From assembly GCF_001543245.1 (NCBI RefSeq), contig NZ_CP014163.1, positions 868,001 through 932,000 of the forward strand: a stretch of 64,000 nt of DNA, given 5' to 3'. The stretch is from Aerococcus urinaehominis (GTDB taxonomy: Bacteria; Bacillota; Bacilli; Lactobacillales; Aerococcaceae). The position numbers and the translations under genes were made by a program. Positions within the stretch are counted from its first letter, which is position 1. Each line of letters starts with the position of its first letter. Positions 17,481-26,951 of the stretch are shown here, one piece after another. The notes under the pieces were generated by a model. It made no database searches. It was given only the letters and a program-made list of their open reading frames with translations, and was not told where the DNA came from.

Positions 17481-18335
17481 TTATGCTTTACCGCTAGATC
17501 CAAAGCCTTGTAAAGTTTTACGAGCTGTTTCAACAATGGCAGCTTTACCAGGTGCTAATACCTTACGTGGATCATAAACTTCTTTGTTTTCGTCTAATAA
17601 TTCGCGGGTTGCAGCTGTGAAGACCTGTTGTAATTCAGTATTCACATTAATCTTAGCATGGCCACGTTGAATAGCCTTCTTAATTTGATCTGCTGGAATA
17701 CCTGAACCACCATGTAGGACTAGTGGCATTTGTGTTAAATCAGCAATTTCTTGCATTTCATCAAAACCTAAAACAGGCTCACCTTGATAAGGGCCATGGA
17801 CTGAACCTAGGGCTGCTGCTAAAGCATCAATACCGGCTTCCTTAGTTAAGCGTAGACACTCTTGAGGATCAGCATATTGAATACCACCAGTCACACCATC
17901 TTCAGTACCACCAACTGTACCAATTTCAGCTTCGACAGAGGCGCCACGTTCGTGGGCATAATCAACCACTTGCTTGGTCACAGCAATATTGTCATCAATT
18001 GGGTGGTGTGACATATCAATCATTACACTAGTATAACCAGCATCAATCGCACGCTTACAAGCATCAAAACTTGAACCGTGGTCTAAGTGCAAGGCAACTG
18101 GCACAGTAATCTCCATGTTTTCAAGCAATTGTTTTACCATAGCGGCAACAACTTCTGGGCCACCCATATATTTACCAGCACCTTCAGACACACCTAGAAT
18201 CACTGGTGAATTTTCTGCTTGCGCTGCTTCTAGAACTGCTTGGGTCCATTCTAAGTTATTGATATTTAATTGAGCCACAGCATAGTGTTCTTTACGGGCC
18301 TTTTCTAACATATCGACCATATTTACTAGAGCCAT
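17481..18335 (-). CDS. fba: class II fructose-bisphosphate aldolase
   Basis: 284 aa. It cleaves fructose-1,6-bisphosphate in glycolysis. Zinc-binding signatures are [26 protein letters not shown] (about 81-106) and [10 protein letters not shown] (about 205-214), with EAEIGTVGG between. The GGAGG lies 7 nt before the ATG. The gene is monocistronic between two terminators. Its upstream region contains a 21-bp-spaced direct repeat that could bind a regulator. Confidence 0.96.
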   Translation of the reverse strand: MALVNMVDMLEKARKEHYAVAQLNINNLEWTQAVLEAAQAENSPVILGVSEGAGKYMGGPEVVAAMVKQLLENMEITVPVALHLDHGSSFDACKRAIDAGYTSVMIDMSHHPIDDNIAVTKQVVDYAHERGASVEAEIGTVGGTEDGVTGGIQYADPQECLRLTKEAGIDALAAALGSVHGPYQGEPVLGFDEMQEIADLTQMPLVLHGGSGIPADQIKKAIQRGHAKINVNTELQQVFTAATRELLDENKEVYDPRKVLAPGKAAIVETARKTLQGFGSSGKA

Positions 18336-18412
18336 TATATTTCCTCCATTACTTTTATAATAATAAAGCCTTTACAAGGTCATCATAACTCATTTTCATA
18401 AAAAAAGCTACT

Positions 18413-18447
18413 GAGGGGTAAAAATTGCATAGTTAAGGGCAAAAATT
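18413..18447. repeat. 21-bp-spaced direct repeat upstream of fba
   Basis: GGGGTAAAAATT (18415-18426) and GGGCAAAAATT (18437-18447) share 10 of 11 positions and are spaced exactly two helical turns apart. They lie about 80-110 bp upstream of the fba start. This is a possible operator, or chance in AT-rich DNA. Confidence 0.4.
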
Positions 18448-18470
18448 CCAATTTTAGTGACTGCTGGGCT

Positions 18471-18504
18471 AAAAAAAACGGCGGCTGGACAAAATCCGGC
18501 CACC
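18471..18504 (-). terminator. terminator after rpoE
   Basis: On the minus strand GGTGGC..GGA-TTTTG-TCC..GCCGCC is followed by eight T residues. Confidence 0.85.
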
Positions 18505-18520
18505 TAGTTATTAGCTATAT

Positions 18521-19102
18521 CTAAAAATCGTCTTCATCGTCATCCAAGTCGTCTTCATCGATTTCATGAAGTTGGTCTTCAATAGCATCATCGTCAGCTT
18601 CTTCATCACCTAATTCGCCAAGGTCTGAAGCATAATCGCGCAGTTCAGCATCTTCTTCCTCTTCACCATCTTCATCATCGTCATAAAGATCATCATCAAC
18701 CGTTAAATCTTCATCTTCAGGGTCGTCAGAATTGTAGTCGATCATATCATCGTCGTCAGTGGAGAAGACGTTAGTTCTCTTGCGACTCTTATGTTTAGAT
18801 TTAATCTCATCATCGTCTATACTTGACACAATTTCTTCATTGATAGCGTCAATCGGGTACCATGCCCGTAAGGCCCAGCGGTTCTCACCGACTGAGATAA
18901 AAGACCCATCAGCATTTAGTTCTGTATAGAAAACTGCCATCTTATCTTCTAACTCTGCCTGAGACATACCTAGATAGTCTTGCACACTAGCTAGTAAATC
19001 CTCGAAGGCATGGACTTGGCCAGTTTCACGTAATATTTCATAGGCAACTTCCACCATGGAAATTTGCTTTTTATTTTGCTTGTCTAAACGGGGTAATTTC
19101 AC
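18521..19102 (-). CDS. rpoE: DNA-directed RNA polymerase delta subunit
   Basis: 193 aa from the GTG at 19102, chosen because GAAAGG lies 7 nt upstream; a TTG 3 codons earlier would touch the SD. The N-terminal HARE-HTH domain (about 12-85, ending NRWALRAWYPID) is followed by a roughly 95-residue tail almost wholly Asp/Glu. The delta subunit binds RNAP and speeds recycling and promoter selectivity in Firmicutes. The acidic tail is somewhat longer than in Bacillus (inference from memory). Confidence 0.95.
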   Translation of the reverse strand: MKLPRLDKQNKKQISMVEVAYEILRETGQVHAFEDLLASVQDYLGMSQAELEDKMAVFYTELNADGSFISVGENRWALRAWYPIDAINEEIVSSIDDDEIKSKHKSRKRTNVFSTDDDDMIDYNSDDPEDEDLTVDDDLYDDDEDGEEEEDAELRDYASDLGELGDEEADDDAIEDQLHEIDEDDLDDDEDDF

Positions 19103-19153
19103 ACCAATCAACCTTTCATTTACTAATTATTACGGCTCTATAACCTATTTATC

Positions 19154-19591
19154 TTACACTAAACCTGCCTGATATTGCAATATAATCTCATACTGGCCAA
19201 TCTCGCCGGTCTGGTCCCTAAGCTGGTAATACAACTTAAGCTGACCTCGATTCTTGGTCAAGTTACCAGCCAATGTTTGCATATGGGCAATCATTTCTAA
19301 TTGGGGTAGGCCAGGCAGCCGGTAATAGACTAAACTATCACGATTAAGTATTAGGGGAATCCGAGCAGACACCGCTTGCCCCTCTCTTTTTATGAGGACC
19401 TGGCCTTGGTCTAAATCAACCTTAATCCGAACTGCTACGACCTGACCATCTATCTCTTCTTGGTAGTCGATAAAAAATTTGCTACCCAAATTAAAAACCT
19501 CAGCCATGCTTTCACTTGCTATTAACTGATTATCTTCATCCTGGCTGATGCGGCTTTCGATATTTAATTGTACTGTTTGTTTATTGGGCAT
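19154..19591 (-). CDS. DUF1934 (YwiB-like) protein
   Basis: 145 aa from the ATG at 19591, preceded by GAGAGGGGG; an ATG 10 codons earlier has no comparable SD. It is a small beta-rich protein with alternating hydrophobic strands (KFFIDYQEEIDGQVVAVRIK, then LKLYYQLRD and YEIILQYQ), the DUF1934 lipocalin/calycin-like pattern. Function unknown. It lies just upstream of rpoE on the same strand, a pairing seen in other Firmicutes. Confidence 0.75.
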   Translation of the reverse strand: MPNKQTVQLNIESRISQDEDNQLIASESMAEVFNLGSKFFIDYQEEIDGQVVAVRIKVDLDQGQVLIKREGQAVSARIPLILNRDSLVYYRLPGLPQLEMIAHMQTLAGNLTKNRGQLKLYYQLRDQTGEIGQYEIILQYQAGLV

Positions 19592-19633
19592 GTAATCCCC
19601 CTCTCGCCTAATCAAGCTCATTGTACCAAATCA

Positions 19634-19661
19634 TTACAGAGATAGGCAATTATGCTATACT
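19634..19661 (+). promoter_or_regulatory. extended -10 promoter for lipL-HD gene pair
   Basis: TGCTATACT with the -10 at 19656-19661 and a possible -35 TTACAG at 19634-19639. The SD GAAAGG follows about 20 nt downstream. Confidence 0.65.
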
Positions 19662-19687
19662 AGGAAGGAATAGAAAGGTGGCTATTT

Positions 19688-20533
19688 ATGGAACTCAAGG
19701 CCCTTTATCCTGACCAGAAAACTTACCGTCTCGCCCTCATTGACGAGTACATAGAGGCAGGAAACTTTTTCCAACCCTTCGCCGTCGCTGATGCCCTGAT
19801 GAAAGCACTTAACAGTGGGCAAGCCGATTTTGATCTAGCCCTACATTTTTGGCCAACCGACCCAACTGTTTACCTAGGGATGATGGATGCCAGATTACCC
19901 TATCTAGCAGATGGCCTCCAACTTATCCGCCAGACAGGCTACCAGCCCACCATTCGCTCTGCAGGTGGGCTAGCAGTTGTCAGCGATCCAGGCATTCTGA
20001 ATTTTACCCTAATTGTCAAGCCAGCAAAAGACCGCCTCTTAATCGACCAAGCTTACCAAGTCATGACACAAGTCTTAGACCAGGTTTTTGCGCCTTACGG
20101 ATTTAAAGTAATTAGCCAAGAAGTCCCACAATCATACTGTCCAGGCAGCTTTGACCTATCGCTAGCTGGCAAAAAGATAGCCGGTCAAGCCCAAAGACGG
20201 ATAGGCCAAGCGGTTGGTATTTTTGTCTACTTGTCTATCGAGGGTAACCAGGATCAACGTGCCCAACTCATTCATGATTTTTACCTGGCAGCCAAAAAGG
20301 GAGAAGAAACCAAGCATCACTATCCTGATGTTGATCCCGCTGTTATGCGGACAGTAGATTCGGTCATTCCCGACCTTGGTCAATTGGCTAGCATCAAGCA
20401 AGCAATTATTGCTAGCATCAGCCAAGCATTGGATATCCATGTAATCCAACTAGCCAGCAGTGACCTTGACTATCAGACTGAATATGAGCGCATCAAAAGC
20501 CGCAACCAGGACTTTTTAACGCAAAATAAATAG
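19688..20533 (+). CDS. lipL: octanoyl-[GcvH]:protein N-octanoyltransferase-like (LipL)
   Basis: 281 aa. Biotin/lipoate A/B ligase fold: RSAGGLAVVSDPGILNFTLI (about 90-109), then SYCPGSFDLSLAGKKIAGQAQRRIG (about 148-172), where the Cys matches the acyl-thioester Cys of LipL. LipL transfers octanoyl or lipoyl groups between GcvH and E2 subunits. LipL is favoured over LplA because of this Cys and the length. It has its own extended -10 promoter and is followed at 17 nt by a YwfO-like HD hydrolase, a gene pairing resembling ywfL-ywfO of Bacillus. Confidence 0.85.
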   Translation: MELKALYPDQKTYRLALIDEYIEAGNFFQPFAVADALMKALNSGQADFDLALHFWPTDPTVYLGMMDARLPYLADGLQLIRQTGYQPTIRSAGGLAVVSDPGILNFTLIVKPAKDRLLIDQAYQVMTQVLDQVFAPYGFKVISQEVPQSYCPGSFDLSLAGKKIAGQAQRRIGQAVGIFVYLSIEGNQDQRAQLIHDFYLAAKKGEETKHHYPDVDPAVMRTVDSVIPDLGQLASIKQAIIASISQALDIHVIQLASSDLDYQTEYERIKSRNQDFLTQNK

Positions 20534-20550
20534 CCAAAAGGTGATAACCT

Positions 20551-21930
20551 ATGAGTATTAAAAATGCCTCGAAAACCATACCAGAGAAAGTTTTCCGCGA
20601 CCCTGTCCACGATTATATTCACATCCAACACCAAGTCATTTTAGACCTCATTAATAGCTCAGAAATGCAGCGGCTACGCCGGATCAAACAATTAGGGACC
20701 AGCGCCTATACCTTTCATGGTGCCGAACATTCACGCTTTGGCCACTCTCTAGGTGTCTATGAAATTGCCAGACGAATTTGTGATAAATTCGTGCGTAATT
20801 ATCCCAGTCAATCTCCTGGTGACGGCGGTTGGGATGATAGAGAACGCTTATTAGTACTTTGTGCTGCTCTCCTCCATGACATTGGCCATGGGGCTTTCTC
20901 TCATACTTTTGAAAAAATATTTGCTACTGACCACGAACAGGTTACGATTAATATTATCCTGTCAGAGGATACCGAGGTCCACCAAATTTTAGCTGGTATC
21001 AGTCCCGACTTCCCTAGCAAGGTTGCCGCTGTTATTGATAAAACTTATGACAATCCCCAAGTTGTCCAACTCATCTCTAGCCAAATCGATGCCGATCGTA
21101 TGGATTATTTGCTCAGAGATTCTTACTATACGGGTACCCATTACGGTACTTTCGATTTAACGCGTATTTTACGCGTAATAAGGCCAGCGAAAAAGGGCGT
21201 TATCTTTAACTATGCTGGCATGCATGCAGTGGAAGACTACATCGTTAGTCGTTATCAAATGTATATGCAGGTCTATTTCCATCCTGTTTCCCGTAGCATG
21301 GAGGCCCTGTTAGCGGCCTGCTTGCAGCGGGCTCGGGACCTCTATCAAGATAATCCTAAATATTTCAAGCGCCAATCCCCTTTCCTGGTGCCTTTCTTTA
21401 CAGATGAGTGGCAACTCAGTGATTATTTACGCTTGGATGATAGTATCTTAGCCACCTATTTAGCTCAGTGGCTAGCTAGCTCAGATGATGCCATTCTATG
21501 TGATTTAACGCGGCGCTTTATTAACCGCCAACCCTTTAAGTCAGTCAGTTTTAAACCTGACCAAGACCAAGCTTTAATTAATCAATTAACCGGTTATGTT
21601 GCAGATCTGGGTTACCAGCCCAAATATTATACTGCAATTACTAGGTCCTTAGATTTACCTTATGATTTCTACCGACCTCGGTCTAAACGGCCACGTACCG
21701 AAATTACCCTGCTTGAAAAAAATGGTAATTTAATCGAGCTCTCCCAATGTTCTCATTTGGTAGCTGCCTTGACTGGCCAGGTTCGTGGTGATAACCGGCT
21801 ACATTTTCCCAGCGAGCTCTACCCAGGTAAAAACCAGGGCCGAGTCAATCTCTTCCAACCCTTGCTCGATCAAATCCATGGCATGGTTGAAAATGGGACC
21901 ATACAAGCCGTACCGCCAGAACAAAGATAA
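20551..21930 (+). CDS. HD-domain hydrolase, YwfO-like dNTP triphosphohydrolase
   Basis: 459 aa. The HD metal site is visible as HSRFGHSLGVYEIARRI (about 60-76) and LLHDIGHGAFSHTFEK (about 109-124), with DADRMDYLLRDSYYTGTHYG further on. The N-terminus FRDPVHDYIHI is typical of this family. Members such as E. faecalis EF1143 hydrolyse dNTPs and are allosterically activated. AAAGGTG precedes the ATG. It is cotranscribed with lipL and ends at a strong terminator. Confidence 0.88.
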   Translation: MSIKNASKTIPEKVFRDPVHDYIHIQHQVILDLINSSEMQRLRRIKQLGTSAYTFHGAEHSRFGHSLGVYEIARRICDKFVRNYPSQSPGDGGWDDRERLLVLCAALLHDIGHGAFSHTFEKIFATDHEQVTINIILSEDTEVHQILAGISPDFPSKVAAVIDKTYDNPQVVQLISSQIDADRMDYLLRDSYYTGTHYGTFDLTRILRVIRPAKKGVIFNYAGMHAVEDYIVSRYQMYMQVYFHPVSRSMEALLAACLQRARDLYQDNPKYFKRQSPFLVPFFTDEWQLSDYLRLDDSILATYLAQWLASSDDAILCDLTRRFINRQPFKSVSFKPDQDQALINQLTGYVADLGYQPKYYTAITRSLDLPYDFYRPRSKRPRTEITLLEKNGNLIELSQCSHLVAALTGQVRGDNRLHFPSELYPGKNQGRVNLFQPLLDQIHGMVENGTIQAVPPEQR

Positions 21931-21937
21931 ATACGAC

Positions 21938-21986
21938 CAAAAAAGCAGCTCGTTGCGGCAATTAAATCCGTAACGAGCTGCTTTTT
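21938..21986. terminator. bidirectional terminator
   Basis: AAAAAAGCAGCTCGTT(g/a)CGG and CCGTAACGAGCTGCTTTTT form a long stem. It serves the HD gene (plus) and the aminotransferase gene (minus). Confidence 0.9.
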
Positions 21987-21987
21987 A

Positions 21988-23142
21988 TTATTTTAATTTT
22001 TCTGACATATATGAAGCCATCCGGTCTAAGGCTTCAACAATTTCATCATAAGACGTTGCAAAAGACATGCGGAAATAACCTTTACCAGCTGGTCCAAAGG
22101 CTTGACCAGGTATCACTGCTACCCGTGCTTTTTCTGCCAAATCATAGGCAAATTCAACATCATCCATACCTAATTGGACCGGTACCTTGGGGAAGATGTA
22201 AAAAGCGCCTTGAGGATTGCCCACTTCAAAGCCTATTTCTTCTAAGCCAGATTGAAGACGATTTAGCCGGTCTTGATAGGCTAAGCGCATAGCTTCCAAA
22301 TCCTCATCACACTCATTATAGGCCACCTCAGCAGCCATTTGATTAGGCGTTGCCACACAAGTCACCATGACTTGGTGGACAGCAAAAGTTGCCTGATAGA
22401 TATCTTTAGGTAGGTACATAATACCTACTCGCAAGCCGGTCATCGCAAAAGACTTAGAGGCGCCTGATAATAAGATAGTCTGTTCCGGTAGATAATTCAA
22501 GAAAGAAACATGGCTGATACCATAAACAAGGTCGGCATAGATTTCATCCGAAATCACATAAAGATCGGGATATTTTTCAACCACTTGGGCTAGGGCCTGA
22601 ATTTCTGCTGCCGAATAGGTTGCGCCGGTCGGATTAGATGGAAAGTTGAGAATAATTGCCTTTATATGCGGATACTGACTAAGATAACTCTCCAATTGAC
22701 TAGGCGTAACCTTAAAGTTGCTAGCTTGGGTATCTAGGGAAACTACTTCTCCGCCAGCTAGATTAACAGCTAAATGATAGAGCGGAAAACATGGCGCTGG
22801 CACCAGGACTTGGTCACCCTCATTTAACAGGGTCGTTAGGCTAGCATAAATCCCTTCAGTGGCACCAACTGTTACTAGAACCTGGTCGGGGTTCAATTCA
22901 ACACCATGATGGCGCTCAAAATGGTTGGCAAAAGCTTGACGCAAACCTGGCGTCCCAGCTGAATGGGCATAATGAGAGTAATCTTGATCAATAGCGGCCT
23001 TCATCGCTTCCTTGGCTCGATCAGGCATGGCAAAATCCGGCTCCCCTAGTGTAAACTTAATGATCCCATCAATTTGTGAAAATTTCTCATCCAAAGAACG
23101 GATTAAGGATGGCCCGATGTTAGCTAAACGTTTGTTGGTCAT
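21988..23142 (-). CDS. class I/II PLP-dependent aminotransferase
   Basis: 384 aa, fold type I. FTLGEPDF (about 31-38), SNPTGATYS (about 165-173), ISDEIYADLVYG, and the PLP lysine in LSGASKSFAMTGLRVG (about 225-240) are visible. It groups with PatA/AraT-like enzymes acting on aromatic amino acids, methionine precursors or N-acetyl-diaminopimelate, and cannot be resolved further by eye. It is monocistronic and divergent from the DUF1129 gene. Confidence 0.85.
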   Translation of the reverse strand: MTNKRLANIGPSLIRSLDEKFSQIDGIIKFTLGEPDFAMPDRAKEAMKAAIDQDYSHYAHSAGTPGLRQAFANHFERHHGVELNPDQVLVTVGATEGIYASLTTLLNEGDQVLVPAPCFPLYHLAVNLAGGEVVSLDTQASNFKVTPSQLESYLSQYPHIKAIILNFPSNPTGATYSAAEIQALAQVVEKYPDLYVISDEIYADLVYGISHVSFLNYLPEQTILLSGASKSFAMTGLRVGIMYLPKDIYQATFAVHQVMVTCVATPNQMAAEVAYNECDEDLEAMRLAYQDRLNRLQSGLEEIGFEVGNPQGAFYIFPKVPVQLGMDDVEFAYDLAEKARVAVIPGQAFGPAGKGYFRMSFATSYDEIVEALDRMASYMSEKLK

Positions 23143-23294
23143 GGTTAGCGCCTCTTTCTAGTTTTAATTACTATCTAGTATAGGCTAGCAAAATAAATTT
23201 GGCTAGCCCTTATTTACCTACATGCTAGCCAGTTGGTTAAATATTCGCTAGAATAAATATGAAGTAATTGTTAGTCGTGAAAGGAGGCCAAATC

Positions 23295-24200
23295 ATGGCC
23301 CAAATTTTTAAAATGGATGACCCTGCTAGTTTACTCAACCAAGCTAACCAAGACCGCCTGCAAAAGCTTAGCCCTACTAGCCAAGCTTTCTACGCGGATG
23401 TCCAATTTATTGTTTATACCTCAGTTGAAGCAAACTTGGCTGTTGAGCAAGGCCTACAGCGGTTAATCACACAGCTAGAAGCTGCCGACCAAGCTAAAGT
23501 AGCTCCCGAAAAATATCTTGGCCAATCTGGTCACCAATACAGCCAGTATTTTATTCAATCAGTAGCAGCTGCCCGTTATAGCGACGACCTCTCTGCCTAT
23601 CATTTATATATCTTTATCTATATCATGCTGTCCCTAAGCATAGTAGCTATCTTTGAATTTTTAAGAGGGAGTATCTACTATCGGTCCCTCAGCAGCGGCC
23701 TCAATATGCCAGTTGCTTTTTCTATTCTAGGCTGGCCTTTGCAAATTTTACTTTTACTGACAGCTAGCTTCTTTTTTATTCGCTACCGCCGACAAAAGGC
23801 CTTTAGAGACCAGACGCCGCGCTCAGCCTGGCAAGCTTTGGCGATTGCCTGTTTTGCCCTAGTCGCTGGCCTAGTACTGCCTTACCTGGCACTACAATAT
23901 CATGTCTTTATGATTAAGTTGCCAGTCTGGCTAGTTTTTACTTTTGCCTTAGTAACAGGCATAGCTTATAAAATATTGACCCGCCTGGGTTGGCAAGAAG
24001 ACCAAACCAGTATCTTCAAGCGACCAAATGACCCAGATACCGATACATCGGAAAGCCAGCTGGTAACTGATAGCCATTCTGATCAGGGTCAAACTAATCT
24101 CTGGCAAACCCTGCTCTTCCGTTCACCACTGGTAAGCAGAAAAAATATTCACCAGCAAACTAATACAGCAAAAAAAGATGACCAGGAGGATAAACAATGA
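23295..24200 (+). CDS. DUF1129 membrane protein
   Basis: 301 aa from the ATG at 23295, preceded by AAGGAGG 7 nt upstream; an earlier TTG start would place the SD inside the frame. The N-terminal half has a soluble helical region (LSPTSQAFYADVQFIVY), then four predicted membrane helices (about 108-128, 142-165, 185-210, 212-235). The C-terminal tail is Asp/Ser/Gln rich. The pattern is DUF1129. Function unknown. The stop overlaps the next gene by ATGA, so the two are translationally coupled. Confidence 0.75.
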   Translation: MAQIFKMDDPASLLNQANQDRLQKLSPTSQAFYADVQFIVYTSVEANLAVEQGLQRLITQLEAADQAKVAPEKYLGQSGHQYSQYFIQSVAAARYSDDLSAYHLYIFIYIMLSLSIVAIFEFLRGSIYYRSLSSGLNMPVAFSILGWPLQILLLLTASFFFIRYRRQKAFRDQTPRSAWQALAIACFALVAGLVLPYLALQYHVFMIKLPVWLVFTFALVTGIAYKILTRLGWQEDQTSIFKRPNDPDTDTSESQLVTDSHSDQGQTNLWQTLLFRSPLVSRKNIHQQTNTAKKDDQEDKQ

Positions 24201-25306
24201 AAATAGCCATAATTGGTGGTGGCATTGTTGGTTCTACAGCAGCCTTTTACCTGAGCCAAAGACCTGACTATCAAGTAAGCCTCTATGATTGGGGGGAAGG
24301 GCAAGCAACCAAAGCTGCTGCTGGTATTATCTGTCCTTGGTTTTCCAAACGACGTAACCAAGCTTGGTATCGTTTAGCCAACCAAGGCGCCCATTTCTAC
24401 CCACAGTTGATGGCCGACTTGTTACAAGCTGGCCAAAAGAGTCTGGCTTATCAAAGCAAGAAAGCCTGGCTCCTAAAAAATCGTGCCCACCTAATCCCAG
24501 AATTAATCGAATTGGCCCAATCACGGCGGGAACAAGCCCCTTTAATTGGTGAAATCCGTCGACTCACACCAGACCAGCAAAAGGAAGTCCTAGCTGGTTG
24601 GCGATACAACCAGGACCTGATTGAAATTTCCAGTGGCGCTGCTGTCGTCGATGGTCAAGGCCTTTGCCGAGACCTGCAAGCCGCTAGCCAAACCAAGGGG
24701 CTTAAAATCTACCAGGAGCAAATTAGCTTAGCACGAGATAACCAGGGTAAAATCCAGCTAGCCAATCACCCTGACTATGACCGCATTATTTTAGCCAGCG
24801 GCGCTTGGTTAGGGCAACTCTTGCAGCCCCTGGGCTACCAAGCTGATGTTCGCGGTCAAAAAGGGCAACTAGCTGTTTACCAATTGCATCAGGAGATTAG
24901 CAACTGGCCACTCATCATGCCTGAAGGAGAAGGAGACATTATCCCTCACCAACAAGAGCAAATCTATGTTGGTGCTAGTCATGAAAATGACCAAGCTTTT
25001 GACCTGAAGCCAGACCCTCAAGCTCTTAATGAAATCATTAATACCGCCAACCAGTTATTAGCTGACTTAGACCGAGCCAGTTATCAGCAAATCAAGGTGG
25101 GCACGAGGGCTTATACATCTGATTTTGCGCCCTTCTACGGACCACTCAACCTACAAAGCCACGTCCTCGTTGCTTCAGGCTTAGGTTCAAGCGGCTTAAC
25201 TACCGGCCCACTCATTGGCCATCAACTTAGTCAAATGGTTCAAGGCGAACCCCTCATGCTTGATCCGAATGACTATCCAGTAGCACGTTATGTTAAACAT
25301 ACCTAG
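24197..25306 (+). CDS. FAD-dependent oxidoreductase (DAO family)
   Basis: 369 aa. The dinucleotide-binding IIGGGIVGSTAAFYLS is at residues 4-19, and KAAAGIICPWFSKRRNQAWYRLA follows. A C-terminal VLVASGLGSSGLTTGPLIG (about 325-343) closes the FAD site. It resembles glycine oxidase or D-amino-acid dehydrogenase-like enzymes. The substrate is unknown and a thiamine role is not supported by neighbours. It overlaps the DUF1129 gene by 4 nt, so the two are one operon. Confidence 0.85.
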   Translation: MKIAIIGGGIVGSTAAFYLSQRPDYQVSLYDWGEGQATKAAAGIICPWFSKRRNQAWYRLANQGAHFYPQLMADLLQAGQKSLAYQSKKAWLLKNRAHLIPELIELAQSRREQAPLIGEIRRLTPDQQKEVLAGWRYNQDLIEISSGAAVVDGQGLCRDLQAASQTKGLKIYQEQISLARDNQGKIQLANHPDYDRIILASGAWLGQLLQPLGYQADVRGQKGQLAVYQLHQEISNWPLIMPEGEGDIIPHQQEQIYVGASHENDQAFDLKPDPQALNEIINTANQLLADLDRASYQQIKVGTRAYTSDFAPFYGPLNLQSHVLVASGLGSSGLTTGPLIGHQLSQMVQGEPLMLDPNDYPVARYVKHT

Positions 25307-25341
25307 CACTCTAAGCAACTAATAATAGAGAATATAAAAAC

Positions 25342-25372
25342 AAGGACCTGCGACTGAAGTCACAGGTCCTTT
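25342..25372. terminator. terminator between oxidoreductase gene and mscL
   Basis: AAGGACCTG.GAC-TGAA-GTC.CAGGTCCTT. The minus strand gives the better T-run (GTTTTTATA), serving mscL. The plus strand has only CCTTTAAA. Confidence 0.75.
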
Positions 25373-25450
25373 AAACTATGCAAAACTTATCAAATAATCG
25401 GGCACCAATCATTTTGTCTAAGTGATGCTCAGCAGGTCAACTCTCTTTGA

Positions 25451-25843
25451 CTAATTTTGGTTTAGTCTATTTTTCCGTAGCTCATCGCGAATTTCTGCCA
25501 ATAGTTCTTCGGCACTTGGCTTATCATCTTCTTCAACTTCTTCAGCCTTATCAAACTTGTTCTTGAAAGCAGCCACAGAGCGTATAACAAAGAATAATAC
25601 AATAGCAATAATTAAAAAAGTCACAACTGCTTGAATAAAGTTACCGATACCAATTTCAGCGCCAGCTATATTGAGCACAATATTAGTAAAATCGGTATCT
25701 CCCATAATAAGGCCAATAAAAGGCATAATAATATCATCGACTAGAGAGTTTACGATAGCTGTAAAAGCACTCGCCATGACAACCCCAATCGCCATATCCA
25801 TAACATTACCCTTAGCTATAAAATTTTTAAAATCTTCTAACAT
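25451..25843 (-). CDS. mscL: large-conductance mechanosensitive channel
   Basis: 130 aa from the ATG at 25843 (AAGGAGAGG upstream); the preceding in-frame residues do not belong to the family. MLEDFKNFIAKGNVMDMAIGVVMASAFTAIVNSLVDDIIMP contains the amphipathic N-terminal helix and TM1 pore lining. TM2 lies at about 70-93, then a cytoplasmic acidic/basic helix. The channel opens under hypo-osmotic shock. The gene ends just before a good minus-strand terminator. Confidence 0.96.
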   Translation of the reverse strand: MLEDFKNFIAKGNVMDMAIGVVMASAFTAIVNSLVDDIIMPFIGLIMGDTDFTNIVLNIAGAEIGIGNFIQAVVTFLIIAIVLFFVIRSVAAFKNKFDKAEEVEEDDKPSAEELLAEIRDELRKNRLNQN

Positions 25844-25909
25844 AAATTCATTCCTCTCCTTCCCATCAATAATTAAAGCAAAAAATGACCAAGCAGGCAA
25901 GTATTCAGT

Positions 25910-26947
25910 CTAGACAAAGTGGTGGTAGGTAATGATAGCTAAGCCAGCCATTACTAGGGTCATTACCATATGTAACTTGCGATGCATAAATAAAATAGCC
26001 ACATACTCTCGCATACCAGCTAATAAGCCATCTAAAAGTAAACTCGGCGCACCGATACCACTAAAGTGATACATACCTACCATATTAGCATAGAGCTGCC
26101 CCCGATAGAGGTGGTAAGACGAGGTCACAAAAACGCCTTTAATAGAATCAAGTGGTCGCTTATCGTGGGTCATAATTAAACGCTTAGATAGCGTAAAATT
26201 CTCATGAGTGTTTTTGGCCTGGTCCTCTAACCAAATCCCTTGGCTATCTAAGCCACGAGCGACTAAATAATCCTTCATCGCTTGTGCTTCAGTAATTTGT
26301 TGGCCATCGTAAGACCAGCCAGAAGTAATCACAATAGGTGCCTGGCCATACAAAAAATATTGGTGGTCGACATATTGCTTCACCATATTGAGGCGTTTTA
26401 TTAAGCTTGATGATAATTGGCCGTCAGTCAACAAGCGCAACCCCAAAACTATCAGATAATCCTGGCGTCCCTCATCAGCAAGAATATTCAAACGTAAGGT
26501 AACAACTAAATAATTAATAAACAGTAGCAAATAATACATCATGATAAATTGACTGATACCTAAAAAAGTAGAGGCTAAACGATTAGGAAAAAAATAAATC
26601 AATAAATATTGGTACAAGGCAGAGAAAATTAAAACTGTTGCCAAGCCAAGACCCAAACTAAATTGTAATTTATTTTTTTCTTGGCTGTAGAGGCGAAAAC
26701 TATGCAACCAAGCGACGAGACCTACTACTAAGGCAAAAATAGGCGCGACATACTGGGCCATTAGTCTCAAAGCCAGTAGTAGATGCCTAATCATGCTAAC
26801 TTGGGCCACCCGCCCGTCAGTTAGAATAGCAATAACTAAAACTACCACGGCAGCCATCATAATAATTGTATCCCATAAATTTCGCGGGGCAATGATAAAA
26901 AGTAAAATTGCCATCAATAATAGGGCTAGACCAATTAAGTACAGCAT
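25910..26947 (-). CDS. YdcF/SanA-like membrane protein (DUF218)
   Basis: 345 aa. Five or more N-terminal membrane helices (about 1-20, 25-45, 60-85, 95-120, 125-150) precede a DUF218 domain beginning LIVLGLRLLTDGQLSSSL. This has VITSGWSYDGQQITEAQAM and EDQAKNTHENF, the hallmark ExxxxNTxEN motif. DUF218 proteins are linked to envelope polysaccharide or vancomycin-sensitivity phenotypes, but the chemistry is unknown. It sits 4 nt after rsmI and is probably cotranscribed. Confidence 0.8.
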   Translation of the reverse strand: MLYLIGLALLLMAILLFIIAPRNLWDTIIMMAAVVVLVIAILTDGRVAQVSMIRHLLLALRLMAQYVAPIFALVVGLVAWLHSFRLYSQEKNKLQFSLGLGLATVLIFSALYQYLLIYFFPNRLASTFLGISQFIMMYYLLLFINYLVVTLRLNILADEGRQDYLIVLGLRLLTDGQLSSSLIKRLNMVKQYVDHQYFLYGQAPIVITSGWSYDGQQITEAQAMKDYLVARGLDSQGIWLEDQAKNTHENFTLSKRLIMTHDKRPLDSIKGVFVTSSYHLYRGQLYANMVGMYHFSGIGAPSLLLDGLLAGMREYVAILFMHRKLHMVMTLVMAGLAIITYHHFV

Positions 26948-26951
26948 AGGC

